Shown: positions 1 to 8,181 of the stretch, piece by piece
How the letters are laid out: every line of letters begins with the position of its first letter
Numbering within the stretch: position 1 is the first letter of the stretch
Origin: Sporosarcina koreensis
GTDB taxonomy: Bacteria; Bacillota; Bacilli; Bacillales_A; Planococcaceae
Length of the DNA: 64,000 bases
NCBI RefSeq assembly: GCF_000826145.2
Contig: NZ_LN651337.1
Span: forward strand, 313,774-377,773
Direction of reading: 5' to 3'
Position numbers and translations under genes: made by a program
The notes under the pieces: generated by a model
Seen by the model: the letters and a program-made list of their open reading frames with translations, nothing else
Database searches by the model: none
What the model was told of the DNA's origin: nothing

Positions 1-187
1 GTTTAATTGAGCGAAGGAGTCGGAAGCCCAGGTCATCATGAAATTAAACACGTACTAACAGACACTCGATCCAAAAATCTGCTGCACCATGAAAATAAGG
101 ACGTCTGACAAGACAGTCCGTCAGAATACAAGCAGCGAATCGCAGATAGATGCGCTCCAACTGCGACTCACCCGCGCAATCACGACA

Positions 188-880
188 TTACATATAGAAC
201 AGCCAGGCGACGACCGGGCCGAGCAGCGAGCCGAGGATCGCGGACAGCGTCATGGCGACGGAGCTGAGCGACGCTTCCTGTTCGCCGTATTCGATCGCCT
301 TCGATGTACCGATCGCATGTGTCGCGGCGCCGAGGCCGATCCCCCGGCCGAGCGGCGAGTCGAGACCCAGTGCGCGCAGCAGCCAGCTGCTGATCAGGAC
401 GCCGGAGATGCCGGCGATGATGACGAATACGGCGGCGAGCGCCGGAACACCGCCAACCTGCCCGGCGATCTGCATGGCAATCGGTGTCGTGATCGATTTG
501 GGCAGGAGGGACAGGACGAGCTCCTTTGGGAAACCGGCGAGTTTCGCGAACAATACACCTGTCACCATGCCTGTCCCGCTGCCAGCGAGGACGCCGGCCG
601 CAATCGGGAACCAGTGCCGTTTCAACAGGCCGCGCTGCTTGTACAGCGGAACCGCCAAAGATACGACCGCCGGACCGAGCAGCTTGTCGATCCATTGGCC
701 GCCGATCATATACGTTTCATATGGGATATCGAAAGCGGTCAGCACAATGATCAGGACTCCGGTCGTCGTGATGATCGGCACGAGGAACGGCTTATGGAAT
801 TTCACATACACGACATCCATGGCGAAATAGACAACCACCGTCAGCAGGACGAATCCAAGCGTGAGCGCGATCAGCTGCAT
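188..880 (-). CDS. lrgB: LrgB/CidB-family membrane protein
   Basis: A 230-residue, almost wholly hydrophobic protein of the LrgB/CidB family, the larger partner of a two-gene unit. In this family such pairs affect murein hydrolase activity and cell death, or move pyruvate and other small organic acids. The sequence shows many membrane segments and the family-typical stretch SLLPKSITTPIA near residue 115 and GLGAATHAIGTSKA near residue 180. The start is the ATG opening MQLIALTLG, placed 10 bases inside the 3' end of the upstream lrgA-like gene, so the two are translationally coupled. Longer upstream reading in this frame is out of family. Which of the Lrg, Cid or pyruvate-facilitator roles applies cannot be told. 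Confidence 0.9.
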   Translation of the reverse strand: MQLIALTLGFVLLTVVVYFAMDVVYVKFHKPFLVPIITTTGVLIIVLTAFDIPYETYMIGGQWIDKLLGPAVVSLAVPLYKQRGLLKRHWFPIAAGVLAGSGTGMVTGVLFAKLAGFPKELVLSLLPKSITTPIAMQIAGQVGGVPALAAVFVIIAGISGVLISSWLLRALGLDSPLGRGIGLGAATHAIGTSKAIEYGEQEASLSSVAMTLSAILGSLLGPVVAWLFYM

Positions 881-1242
881 TCCGATTCCCCCTTCCGCCG
901 GGACGCAGCGATACTCGCAAAACTTGCCGCGGCCATCGTGCAGACCGTGCTGAGGATAGTCACCGGGATGAGCAGGCTGCCTCTGCCGGAGAAGAAATGA
1001 CCGTAGTTCATGACAGCTATGGTTGCCGGGATGAAGAAGATCGGCAGCACGGACAGCAGCGTATGGGCGCCGGATTCGATCCAACGCAGTTTCAGAATGC
1101 CGGTCGACAGTCCGAGCAGGACGAGCAGCAGGCCGACGATACTGCCGGACAGCGGGAGATGCAGGAACTCCTGCAGCCAGCTGCCGAGCAGGTAAAACAG
1201 ATAGAGGGCTGCAATCTGGAGCAGCCGGATGAATATGGACAA
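871..1242 (-). CDS. lrgA: LrgA/CidA-family holin-like protein
   Basis: A small membrane protein (about 123 residues) of the LrgA/CidA holin-like family, with the family signature LPLSGSIVGLLLVLL near residue 32 and four predicted membrane helices. I chose the TTG start because GGAAAGG lies nine bases before it and the protein then begins SIFIRLLQIAAL, as family members do. A longer ATG-started version would add 26 residues that do not look like the family. It overlaps the lrgB-like gene by ten bases. The partner protein and operon suggest a role in regulated autolysis or small organic acid export under overflow metabolism. No LytSR-type regulator is visible nearby. Confidence 0.85.
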   Translation of the reverse strand: MSIFIRLLQIAALYLFYLLGSWLQEFLHLPLSGSIVGLLLVLLGLSTGILKLRWIESGAHTLLSVLPIFFIPATIAVMNYGHFFSGRGSLLIPVTILSTVCTMAAASFASIAASRRKGESECS

Positions 1243-1350
1243 TTGCAGAACCCTTTCCGGATAGAAACCGATTAAATTGAAGTACCCTTCATTATAAAAA
1301 CAGCGGTGCCGCGAACGCAAAAGACATTTTATTCTGCAAAAGCATCTTGT

Positions 1351-1405
1351 TTGAAAGTCAGAGAAGGTCAGAGTATACTGTAGTTAAAGGTGAAAGATGG
1401 TCAGG
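1351..1405 (+). promoter_or_regulatory. Upstream clpE promoter with two CtsR operators
   Basis: A sigma-A type promoter, TTGAAA (1351-1356), a 17-base spacer and TATACT (1374-1379). A CtsR heptad direct repeat (AGTCAGAGAAGGTCAGA, 1356-1372) fills the spacer, and a second weaker one (GGTGAAAGATGGTCAGG, 1389-1405) lies just downstream. CtsR is the class III heat-shock repressor of clp genes in Firmicutes. This module is an older-looking copy of the one 147 bases downstream. Confidence 0.75.
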
Positions 1406-1497
1406 TAAAATGGCTTCATCACCTTGCATCAAGGCTGCCGATCAAATGTGCGGTCTCTGACAATGTTCAAACTGCTTGAAAGTGATGAGCACTTCCC

Positions 1498-1552
1498 TTG
1501 AAAGTCAAAGAAGGTCAGAGTATAATTAAGTTAAAGGTCAAAGATAGTCAAA
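1498..1552 (+). promoter_or_regulatory. Main clpE promoter with two CtsR operators
   Basis: A near-ideal sigma-A promoter, TTGAAA (1498-1503), 17 bases, TATAAT (1521-1526). The spacer holds a CtsR operator (AGTCAAAGAAGGTCAGA, 1503-1519) and a second operator (GGTCAAAGATAGTCAAA, 1536-1552) covers the likely transcription start. The arrangement predicts tight repression of clpE by CtsR and release at heat or protein stress. Confidence 0.85.
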
Positions 1553-1600
1553 GTCGATGGACAATACCTATATAATCAACACGACAGGAGGAACCATTAT

Positions 1601-3724
1601 ATGAAATGCCAACAATGCGGACAAAATCAAGCAACCATGAGCCTCAGACTGCAAGTGAACCAGCAGTCGATGCAGATGAACCTTTGCCAGTCCTGCTTCC
1701 GTCAATTGAAAGGGCAGATGGCTGCAGGCAGCATGCCGTCGTTCTCAGCGAATACAGGCGGCTTCTTCCAAGAAAACGGAGGGAAGCAGTCGTATACCCA
1801 AGTGCGGGAGCCGGAACAGCAGCAGCCGGGCCTGCTCGATGAACTTGCCCACAACTTATCCGATGATACCCGGGACGGCAAGATCGACCCAGTCATCGGA
1901 CGCGACCAGGAACTGAAGCGCGTCATCGAAACATTGAACCGCCGCAATAAGAACAACCCGGTCCTCATCGGGGAACCGGGGGTCGGGAAGACGGCGATCG
2001 CAGAAGGACTCGCACGCAAGATCCACGAAGGCGACGTGCCGGCTAAACTATTGAACAAACAAGTATATGTGCTCGATGTTGCGTCACTCGTGAGCAACAC
2101 CGGTATCCGCGGCCAGTTCGAGGAACGCATGAAGGAACTGATCGCCGAGCTGGAATCGCGTGATGACGTCCTGCTGTTCGTGGATGAAATCCACTTGCTC
2201 GTCGGAGCGGGGACTGCCGAAGGATCGAAAATGGATGCCGGCAACATCCTGAAACCGGCGCTCGCCCGCGGGACGATGCAGCTGATCGGTGCGACGACGC
2301 TGAAAGAGTACCGCCAGATCGAGAAGGACGCAGCACTGGAACGGCGCTTCCAGCCGATCATCGTCAAGGAACCGTCTGCGGAAGACACCGTGAAGATCCT
2401 CAACGGCATCAAAGACCGGTACGAAGGATTCCACGAAGTGAGCTATCCGGAAGACGCTGTCAAAGCATTCGTCACATTATCCGAACGCTATATCCAGGAC
2501 CGGTACTTGCCGGACAAAGCGATCGACCTGATGGACGAAGTCGGTGCACGCCTGAACCTTGCCCATGAAGCGGGAGACACGGAAGCACTGCAGGCGCGTC
2601 TCGAGGAAACTGTACGCCTGAAAGAGCAGGCGGCAGAACAGGAAGACTACGAAAAAGCGGCTGAATTGCGTACGGAGGAAATGGGCCTTCGCCATAAACT
2701 CGAAGCAGCGGAAGAACAGGGTGAAACTGGTGCGACAGTCGTCACGGTCGCGGACATCGAACGGATTGTCGAAGAGAAGACCGGTATACCGGTGACGAAA
2801 CTTCAGGCAGCCGAACAGGCGAAGATGAAAGGCCTCGCTGCGAACTTGAGCCGGCAGGTCATCGGCCAGGACGAAGCGGTTGAAAAGATAGCGAAAGCCA
2901 TCCGCCGCAGCCGCGCCGGATTGAAGTCGAAGGATCGTCCGATCGGTTCGTTCCTGTTTGTCGGACCGACCGGTGTCGGGAAAACGGAGATCACGAAAGT
3001 GCTGGCGGCCGAATTGTTCGGTACACGGGATGCCTTCATCCGCCTCGACATGAGTGAGTACATGGAGAAACACGCCGTGTCGAAACTGATCGGTTCGCCT
3101 CCTGGATACGTCGGCCACGAAGAAGCAGGACAGCTGACGGAACAGATCCGCCGCAATCCGTACAGCATCGTCCTGTTGGATGAAATCGAGAAAGCCCATC
3201 CCGATGTGCAGAACATGTTCCTGCAGATCATGGAGGACGGCCGCCTCACAGATTCACACGGACGCACTGTCAGCTTCAAGGATACGGTCATCATCATGAC
3301 GAGCAACGCAGGCACCGGTATGGCGAAAAAAGCGAGCGTCGGTTTCAACAAGACCGAACATGAGTCGGTCGCGATGCTCGATATGCTCGGAGACTACTTC
3401 AAACCTGAGTTCCTGAACCGGTTCGATGCGATCGTTTCGTTCAGCGAACTGTCGGAAGAGAACCTGCTCGCAATCACCGACCTCATGCTCGCCGATCTGC
3501 AGGATGCAATCGAGGAGCACAGCATCGACATCACGATTACGGACGAAGCGAAACGTGCACTCGTCTCACTCGGCTATGACAAACGGTTCGGCGCACGTCC
3601 GCTCCGCCGTGTCATCCAGGATAAAATCGAAGACCCATTGACGGATCTTCTGCTGGAAGAAGACGACGTGGCAGCGGTGACAGTCGGTGTCGAGAACGAA
3701 GAGATCACTGTGACAAAAGCATAA
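1601..3724 (+). CDS. clpE: ATP-dependent Clp protease ATPase ClpE
   Basis: A Hsp100 unfoldase that feeds damaged or regulatory proteins to ClpP. The 707 residues show the ClpE layout: an N-terminal zinc finger (Cys3, Cys6, Cys29, Cys32), AAA module 1 with Walker A GEPGVGKT near residue 124 and Walker B LLFVDEIH, a UVR coiled-coil segment (EDYEKAAELR near 347), and AAA module 2 with Walker A GPTGVGKT near 454. The zinc finger and UVR motif separate it from ClpC. The start follows ACAGGAGGAACC. Four CtsR operators upstream show class III heat-shock control. It is a single-gene unit ending in a strong terminator. Confidence 0.97.
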   Translation: MKCQQCGQNQATMSLRLQVNQQSMQMNLCQSCFRQLKGQMAAGSMPSFSANTGGFFQENGGKQSYTQVREPEQQQPGLLDELAHNLSDDTRDGKIDPVIGRDQELKRVIETLNRRNKNNPVLIGEPGVGKTAIAEGLARKIHEGDVPAKLLNKQVYVLDVASLVSNTGIRGQFEERMKELIAELESRDDVLLFVDEIHLLVGAGTAEGSKMDAGNILKPALARGTMQLIGATTLKEYRQIEKDAALERRFQPIIVKEPSAEDTVKILNGIKDRYEGFHEVSYPEDAVKAFVTLSERYIQDRYLPDKAIDLMDEVGARLNLAHEAGDTEALQARLEETVRLKEQAAEQEDYEKAAELRTEEMGLRHKLEAAEEQGETGATVVTVADIERIVEEKTGIPVTKLQAAEQAKMKGLAANLSRQVIGQDEAVEKIAKAIRRSRAGLKSKDRPIGSFLFVGPTGVGKTEITKVLAAELFGTRDAFIRLDMSEYMEKHAVSKLIGSPPGYVGHEEAGQLTEQIRRNPYSIVLLDEIEKAHPDVQNMFLQIMEDGRLTDSHGRTVSFKDTVIIMTSNAGTGMAKKASVGFNKTEHESVAMLDMLGDYFKPEFLNRFDAIVSFSELSEENLLAITDLMLADLQDAIEEHSIDITITDEAKRALVSLGYDKRFGARPLRRVIQDKIEDPLTDLLLEEDDVAAVTVGVENEEITVTKA

Positions 3725-3738
3725 CACGAAGGAACGGC

Positions 3739-3773
3739 AAAAGGCCGGGGAGCAGCAGCCCCCGGCCTTTTCG
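3739..3773 (+). terminator. Rho-independent terminator of clpE
   Basis: AAAGGCCGGGG and CCCCGGCCTTTT form an eleven-base-pair GC-rich stem around AGCAGCAG. The flanking A and T runs mean it can also serve the convergent MFS gene. Confidence 0.9.
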
Positions 3774-3784
3774 CATGTCCGGAT

Positions 3785-5155
3785 TCATTCGCGGGAGAAC
3801 GTTTCAGGCTCTTTCAGCAGCAGGGATGTGACAGCGAATGCGCAGACGGCAAGCACTGCCACCAGGATGAAGACACTGTGCAGACTGTGCTGCAGGACCG
3901 GTCCGTTCAGCTGGTCCGTCAGCAGCAGGCCGGACACGGAAATCCCGATGACCTGGCCGAGGCTTTTCATCAGATTGTGGGAGCCCATCGCAGCCCCGCG
4001 CTGATTCCAGCCGACGGACGACTGGACAGCGACCGTGAAGGCGGTGAATGTCAGGCCGCAGCCAAATCCGGTGATCGCGGTGACACACATCATGAGCGTC
4101 ATCGGCGTCTGCTCCGTGAACAGCGTGAACCCTGTGCAGGCGATGATAATCACGCCGATCCCTGTCATGGTGATGTAGGAGATCGGCCGCTTGTCCATCA
4201 GACGGCCGGACAGCATCGAAGCGAGGGGCCAGGTGATCGACATCGGCAGCATTGTGACGCCGGACAGTGTTGCGTTCAGCCCGGTCACGCCCTGCACCCA
4301 GAGCGGAATGTAGAACGTCACGGACACGAGGATGAACCCAAGAAGGAATCCGGCGCTGTTCGAGATGGCGATAAACTTGTTTTTGAACAGCGAAAGCGGC
4401 AGCATCGGTTCGCGGCCTCTCTTCTGGATCCATAGAAATAGGATGAACCCGGCAAGTGCTGCGGCGAACAGACCGATCATGGCAGGGGATATGCTCTTTG
4501 TCTCCTTAAGCCGATTCAGCGCGAACAGGAACGATGTCATCGTGACGGCAAATATCAATATGCCGGCGTAATCGATGGTGCGCTTCTTCTTTTCGATCGT
4601 TTCATGAAGCGACGTCCATAGCAGGACGAGCGCCAGGATCCCGAACGGCAGGTTCAGGTAGAAGATCCAGTGCCACGTGATCCGATCGACAATGAATCCG
4701 CCGGCGAGCGGTCCGACAATGCCCGAAATTCCCCATACACTGCTCATCAGCCCCTGCATCCTTGCGCGCATCTTGAAGTCGAAGACGTCCCCGATGATCG
4801 TATAGGGGATCGTCGACAGTGCGCCTGCGCCGATTCCCTGGATGGCACGGAACACGATGAGCTGCTCCATCGAAGAGGAGAGCCCTGACAGTGCTGATCC
4901 AGACAGGAAGATGACTGTACCAATCATGAACATCGGCTTCCTGCCGAACAGGTCGGCGAGCTTCCCGAATACCGGCGTCGCGATGACGAGTGCGAGCAGA
5001 TAGACCGAAATGACCCATGTATACAGATGGCTGCCGCCTAGGTCTTCCACGATTGTCGGCATCGCCGTGCTGACGATTGTGCCTTCGATCGCAGTGAGGA
5101 ACGTCGCAATCAGCAATGCCGTGACGACCGATTTCTGTTTTGTTTTCTTTTCCAT
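3785..5155 (-). CDS. MFS multidrug exporter, DHA2 (EmrB/QacA) type
   Basis: A proton-coupled drug/metabolite exporter of the major facilitator superfamily. The 456 residues carry the motif-D-like start TAIEGTIVSTAMPTIVEDLGG (residues about 18-38), motif A as GKLADLFGRKPMF near 65, and the antiporter motif C region GISGIVGPLAGGFIVD near 144. These fit the drug:H+ antiporter-2 group, although it is shorter than QacA-type proteins. The ATG follows CGGAGGAACCCT. No regulator gene is adjacent, and it stands alone, tail to tail with clpE. Substrate cannot be read from sequence. Confidence 0.85.
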   Translation of the reverse strand: MEKKTKQKSVVTALLIATFLTAIEGTIVSTAMPTIVEDLGGSHLYTWVISVYLLALVIATPVFGKLADLFGRKPMFMIGTVIFLSGSALSGLSSSMEQLIVFRAIQGIGAGALSTIPYTIIGDVFDFKMRARMQGLMSSVWGISGIVGPLAGGFIVDRITWHWIFYLNLPFGILALVLLWTSLHETIEKKKRTIDYAGILIFAVTMTSFLFALNRLKETKSISPAMIGLFAAALAGFILFLWIQKRGREPMLPLSLFKNKFIAISNSAGFLLGFILVSVTFYIPLWVQGVTGLNATLSGVTMLPMSITWPLASMLSGRLMDKRPISYITMTGIGVIIIACTGFTLFTEQTPMTLMMCVTAITGFGCGLTFTAFTVAVQSSVGWNQRGAAMGSHNLMKSLGQVIGISVSGLLLTDQLNGPVLQHSLHSVFILVAVLAVCAFAVTSLLLKEPETFSRE

Positions 5156-5337
5156 AGGGTTCCTCCGGTTTTCGTATATCTACTTCCTGGATGGATGTGC
5201 AGGTAGACGACTAGAATGGTTGTTGCAAGTTTCTGAGCTCTTCAACGGATTCTATTATATACTAGCATCAGAGGCGCTGCATACAGACTATGCGGCTGCG
5301 CGTATCGAAATTGCATGGCCGGGAAGGGGGGATCCAG

Positions 5338-6261
5338 TTGAGCGGACAGCCGGGCTGGAAAGTATATGGAATGACGATGGCAGGAGCGGCATGCTGGGGG
5401 CTGATCGGACTGTTCATCTCCCCGCTGTATGAGCGGGGGTTCTCTCCGTGGGATGTCGTTGCCATCCGGGCAATCCTGAGTTTTCTGTTTTTATTCATTT
5501 TTATGGTTTTATTATACCGGAATCAGCTCCGGACCCGCTGGAAGGATCAGCTCCTTTTCGCATGTGCCGGGGTGTTCAGTCTGGCGCTGTTCAACTACTT
5601 CTATTTCGAAGTGTTCTCGCAATCCAGCCTGTCCCTTGCGGTGACGCTGCTGTACACAGGGCCGCTGTTCGTGACGGTGCTGTCGCGGGTCTTCTTCAAG
5701 GAACCGCTGACGCTCCGGAAAGGGCTTGCGCTTGCGGCCGCCATCGTCGGATGTGCCTTCGTCGTCGGCCTTCTCCCGTCGGGGGCCCTCGGCATCTCGG
5801 GGAGCACGCTGCTGCTCGGCATTCTCTCGGGGTTCTGCTACGCGCTGTACAGCATCTTCACGAAGCCTGTGACGAAGCGCTATTCGGCACTGACTGTGAC
5901 GACATACACATTTTTCTATATGAGTGTGTTCATGCTGCTGACGAGCCGGCTGTTCAGCCATCCGGAACGATACTTGCACAGTGACGTGTGGGTGTCCGCA
6001 GTGCTGCTCGCCCTTGTTTCGACAGCGGCCGCATACATTCTGTATACGGGCGGTCTGAAGCATCTGGAAGCGGGAAAGGCGGCGATTCTCGCGACGGTCG
6101 AACCGATTGTCGCCGTGCTGATGGGCGTCCTCTTCCTCGGCGATCGGCTGACCTTCTGGCAGGACGGGGGGATTGCGCTCGTCCTGTACTCCGCCGTGCT
6201 CGTCGCAGGTCGTCTGCGAAAACAGAAAGCGACTATGGTGGGTGAAAAAATAATAGAATGA
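5338..6261 (+). CDS. EamA/DMT-family transporter
   Basis: A ten-helix permease of the drug/metabolite transporter superfamily (two EamA repeats), 307 residues. The first repeat begins GMTMAGAACWGLIGLF and the second GSTLLLGILSGFCYALYSIF near residue 160. The C-terminal repeat ends with the typical AAILATVEPIVAVLMG. Such proteins usually export amino acids or other small metabolites. I prefer the TTG start at 5338 because AAGGGGGG precedes it by five bases, rather than an upstream ATG that would add 16 charged residues and lacks a ribosome site. It is monocistronic and its substrate is unknown. Confidence 0.85.
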   Translation: MSGQPGWKVYGMTMAGAACWGLIGLFISPLYERGFSPWDVVAIRAILSFLFLFIFMVLLYRNQLRTRWKDQLLFACAGVFSLALFNYFYFEVFSQSSLSLAVTLLYTGPLFVTVLSRVFFKEPLTLRKGLALAAAIVGCAFVVGLLPSGALGISGSTLLLGILSGFCYALYSIFTKPVTKRYSALTVTTYTFFYMSVFMLLTSRLFSHPERYLHSDVWVSAVLLALVSTAAAYILYTGGLKHLEAGKAAILATVEPIVAVLMGVLFLGDRLTFWQDGGIALVLYSAVLVAGRLRKQKATMVGEKIIE

Positions 6262-6323
6262 CGGAATAATTTCAAGGTTTCCGGTAGTCCTGGATCCCTG
6301 ATGAATTAATTTCAAGTAACGGG

Positions 6324-6352
6324 TTGACAAGTTTTAACGTACACTCTATAAT
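6324..6352 (+). promoter_or_regulatory. Sigma-A promoter for the tandem T-box leader
   Basis: Perfect consensus boxes TTGACA (6324-6329) and TATAAT (6347-6352) with a 17-base spacer. The leader of the threonyl-tRNA synthetase gene would start near 6360. Strength at the promoter with control left to attenuation is the usual T-box arrangement. Confidence 0.85.
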
Positions 6353-6361
6353 CCAGTATCA

Positions 6362-6630
6362 ACACGTCACATCGAATAGCATGGCCAGGAGAAGGACATG
6401 GATCCCGCCTGCAATCCGCTGCCAGAGAACAGGACCATCGGCTGGAAGTCCTGTAGCGGAACGGCTGGATCTACCACCTTTGAGCTGACAGGAGGAACTG
6501 CCCGCGGGCATGCAATCCTGTCCGGGAGACCGTTATCAGAAGAAGCGCATGCCGATTTCGGTGTGCGGAACATTGGGTGGCACCACGACCGCATTCGTCC
6601 CTTTTTTGGGGGACGGATGCGGTTTTTTAG
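6362..6630 (+). promoter_or_regulatory. T-box leader 1 (threonine), with terminator
   Basis: A T-box riboswitch. The conserved T-box sequence reads GGGTGGCACCACGACCGC (6575-6592). It overlaps a terminator whose stem arms are 6588-6601 and 6608-6623, ending in a T run. The likely specifier codon is ACC (6473-6475) followed by A, which would read uncharged threonyl-tRNA. Binding of uncharged tRNA would favour the antiterminator and let transcription pass to the second T-box. The specifier assignment comes from position and the downstream gene, not from a full fold. Confidence 0.85.
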
Positions 6631-6635
6631 TTGAA

Positions 6636-6896
6636 TACATGAACAGCTCGGAACAGGACATGATCCCGGACCGGAACCTTCGACAGAGAACAGGGCCATC
6701 GGCTGAAAGCCCTGGAAGGACCGGACGGCATTACCGCCTGGAAGCTGGCAGGGGGGCCCGTGCCGCGGCATGAAACCCTGTCCGGGAGACCGTTATCGCA
6801 ATGAAGTGCAGACGCACGTGTTTTCGGCGTCTGCGAAAATCAGGGTGGCACCACGACCGCATTCGTCCCTTTTCAGGGGACGGGTGCGGTTTTTTC
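6636..6896 (+). promoter_or_regulatory. T-box leader 2 (threonine), with terminator
   Basis: A second complete T-box lies directly behind the first. Its T-box core is GGGTGGCACCACGACCGC (6843-6860) and its terminator arms run 6856-6869 and 6876-6890 with a T run. The likely specifier ACC is at 6733-6735, followed by G. It shares with leader 1 the blocks CTGTCCGGGAGACCGTTATC and the whole T-box/terminator, so the pair arose by duplication with a period near 268 bases. There is no promoter between them, so both terminators must be passed. Confidence 0.85.
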
Positions 6897-6925
6897 ATTC
6901 CAAAAAAATCAGGAGGCGATTTGTT

Positions 6926-8131
6926 ATGTCGAATCAGCAGGCAGCAGAAAAGAAGAATCACCGTCAGCTCAGTCAGGAATTGGACTTTGTCATGTCATCG
7001 GAGGAGGCGCCGGGCATGCCGTTCTATCTGCCGAACGGCATGATTGTCCGGAATGCGCTCGAGTCGTATTGGCGGGACGCGCATCGGAAAGCAGGTTATG
7101 AGGAGATCAGGACACCGGTCATGATGAAACAGGAGATGTGGGAGACTTCGGGGCACTGGGACCATTACCACGACAACATGTATTTCTCGGAAGTGGACGG
7201 CCAGAACTATGCGCTGAAGCCGATGAACTGTCCCGGTGCCATGCTCATCTTCAACCATAAGCGCCGGAGCTACCGGGAACTGCCGGTCCGCTATGCGGAA
7301 CTTGGGCTCGTGCACCGGCATGAATTGTCGGGTTCGCTGAACGGACTTCTGCGGGTGCGGGCGTTCACGCAGGATGATGCCCATCTGTTCGTCCGTGAGG
7401 ACCAGATTGTATCCGAAATCAGCGGAGTGCTCGATCTGATCGATGACATGTACAGCAAGTTCGGATTTTCGTACGAGGTTGAACTGTCGACGCGTCCTGA
7501 GGAATTCATGGGAGATCCGGCGTTGTGGGACCGGGCGGAAGACTCGTTGAAAGATGTACTCGGACAGCGGGGGATGGCGTACACACTGAACGAAGGGGAC
7601 GGCGCGTTCTATGGGCCGAAGATCGATTTTCATATCCTCGACTCCCTCGGCCGCAGCTGGCAGTGCGGCACAGTCCAGCTCGATTTCCAGATGCCGGGCA
7701 AGTTTGGCTGCGAGTATATTGGCGAGGATAACGCACCCCACCGGCCGATCATCATCCACCGGGCGATCTTCGGCTCGATCGAACGGTTCCTCGCAATCCT
7801 GCTGGAGCATTATGAAGGGGCGTTCCCGTTCTGGATGGCGCCGGAACAGATCCGGATCCTGCCGATTGCAGCGCCTCATTTGGAATACGCGTATGAGCTG
7901 AAACGCCGGCTGGTCGAACAGGGATACCGGGCAGATGTCGATGACCGGGACGAGAAATTCGGCTACAAAGTGCGGGAAGCGGCGAAGGGGAAGGTGCCGT
8001 TCTCGTTTGTGGTCGGGGACAGGGAAGTGGAAGAAGGGAAAGTGGCGGTCCGTAAACGGCATGAAGGCGATCTCGGGCAGATGCCGTGGGAGGCTGCGCT
8101 CGGTCTGCTGGAGGAAGTGTCGGCACAATGA
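6926..8131 (+). CDS. Threonyl-tRNA synthetase lacking TGS and editing domains
   Basis: A class II synthetase that would charge tRNA-Thr. The protein has 401 residues against about 640 for bacterial ThrS/ThrZ. It starts, after a dozen residues, directly in the catalytic core (NHRQLSQELDFVMSSEEAPG), so the N-terminal TGS domain and the editing domain that removes serine are absent. The core looks active: zinc ligands in MNCPGAM, the QDDAHLF His and the IIIHRAIFGS His, motif 2 around HRHELSGSLNGLLRVR, and motif 3 in FGSIERFLAILLEH. The C-terminal anticodon-binding domain is present. ATG follows AGGAGGCGATTTGTT. Two threonine T-boxes control it. It is probably a starvation-induced second ThrRS, with a full-length thrS elsewhere. 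Confidence 0.93.
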   Translation: MSNQQAAEKKNHRQLSQELDFVMSSEEAPGMPFYLPNGMIVRNALESYWRDAHRKAGYEEIRTPVMMKQEMWETSGHWDHYHDNMYFSEVDGQNYALKPMNCPGAMLIFNHKRRSYRELPVRYAELGLVHRHELSGSLNGLLRVRAFTQDDAHLFVREDQIVSEISGVLDLIDDMYSKFGFSYEVELSTRPEEFMGDPALWDRAEDSLKDVLGQRGMAYTLNEGDGAFYGPKIDFHILDSLGRSWQCGTVQLDFQMPGKFGCEYIGEDNAPHRPIIIHRAIFGSIERFLAILLEHYEGAFPFWMAPEQIRILPIAAPHLEYAYELKRRLVEQGYRADVDDRDEKFGYKVREAAKGKVPFSFVVGDREVEEGKVAVRKRHEGDLGQMPWEAALGLLEEVSAQ

Positions 8132-8168
8132 AAAACCAGGCGGAAGAAACGGTGTCTTCCTGCCTGGT
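8132..8168 (-). terminator. Terminator shared by the ThrRS and ptrB genes
   Basis: An imperfect stem, CCAGGCGGAAGA against TCTTCCTGCCTGG. Read on the minus strand it ends CCTGGTTTTTC, so it mainly serves the convergent oligopeptidase gene. Confidence 0.65.
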
Positions 8169-8181
8169 CGAATGGATCCTA

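Noticed and set aside
1..187. GTTTAATT (1-8) and AATTAAAC (42-49) form an inverted repeat at the window edge, and the sequence between faintly resembles the 52-bp repeat.
   Set aside because: Only one copy, at the window border, with weak similarity; not enough to call a terminator, mobile end or repeat unit.
89..1000. Long open frame on the plus strand opposite lrgB.
   Set aside because: Its protein is arginine/aspartate-rich with no family features and is antisense to a clear membrane protein; high GC makes such antisense frames common.
6770..6925. An upstream ATG would add 52 residues to the threonyl-tRNA synthetase.
   Set aside because: The extension is translated from the second T-box and terminator; the ATG at 6926 has a strong ribosome site.
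6926..8131. The short threonyl-tRNA synthetase as a pseudogene.
   Set aside because: Frame, ribosome site, catalytic residues and two intact T-box leaders are all preserved, which decay would not predict.
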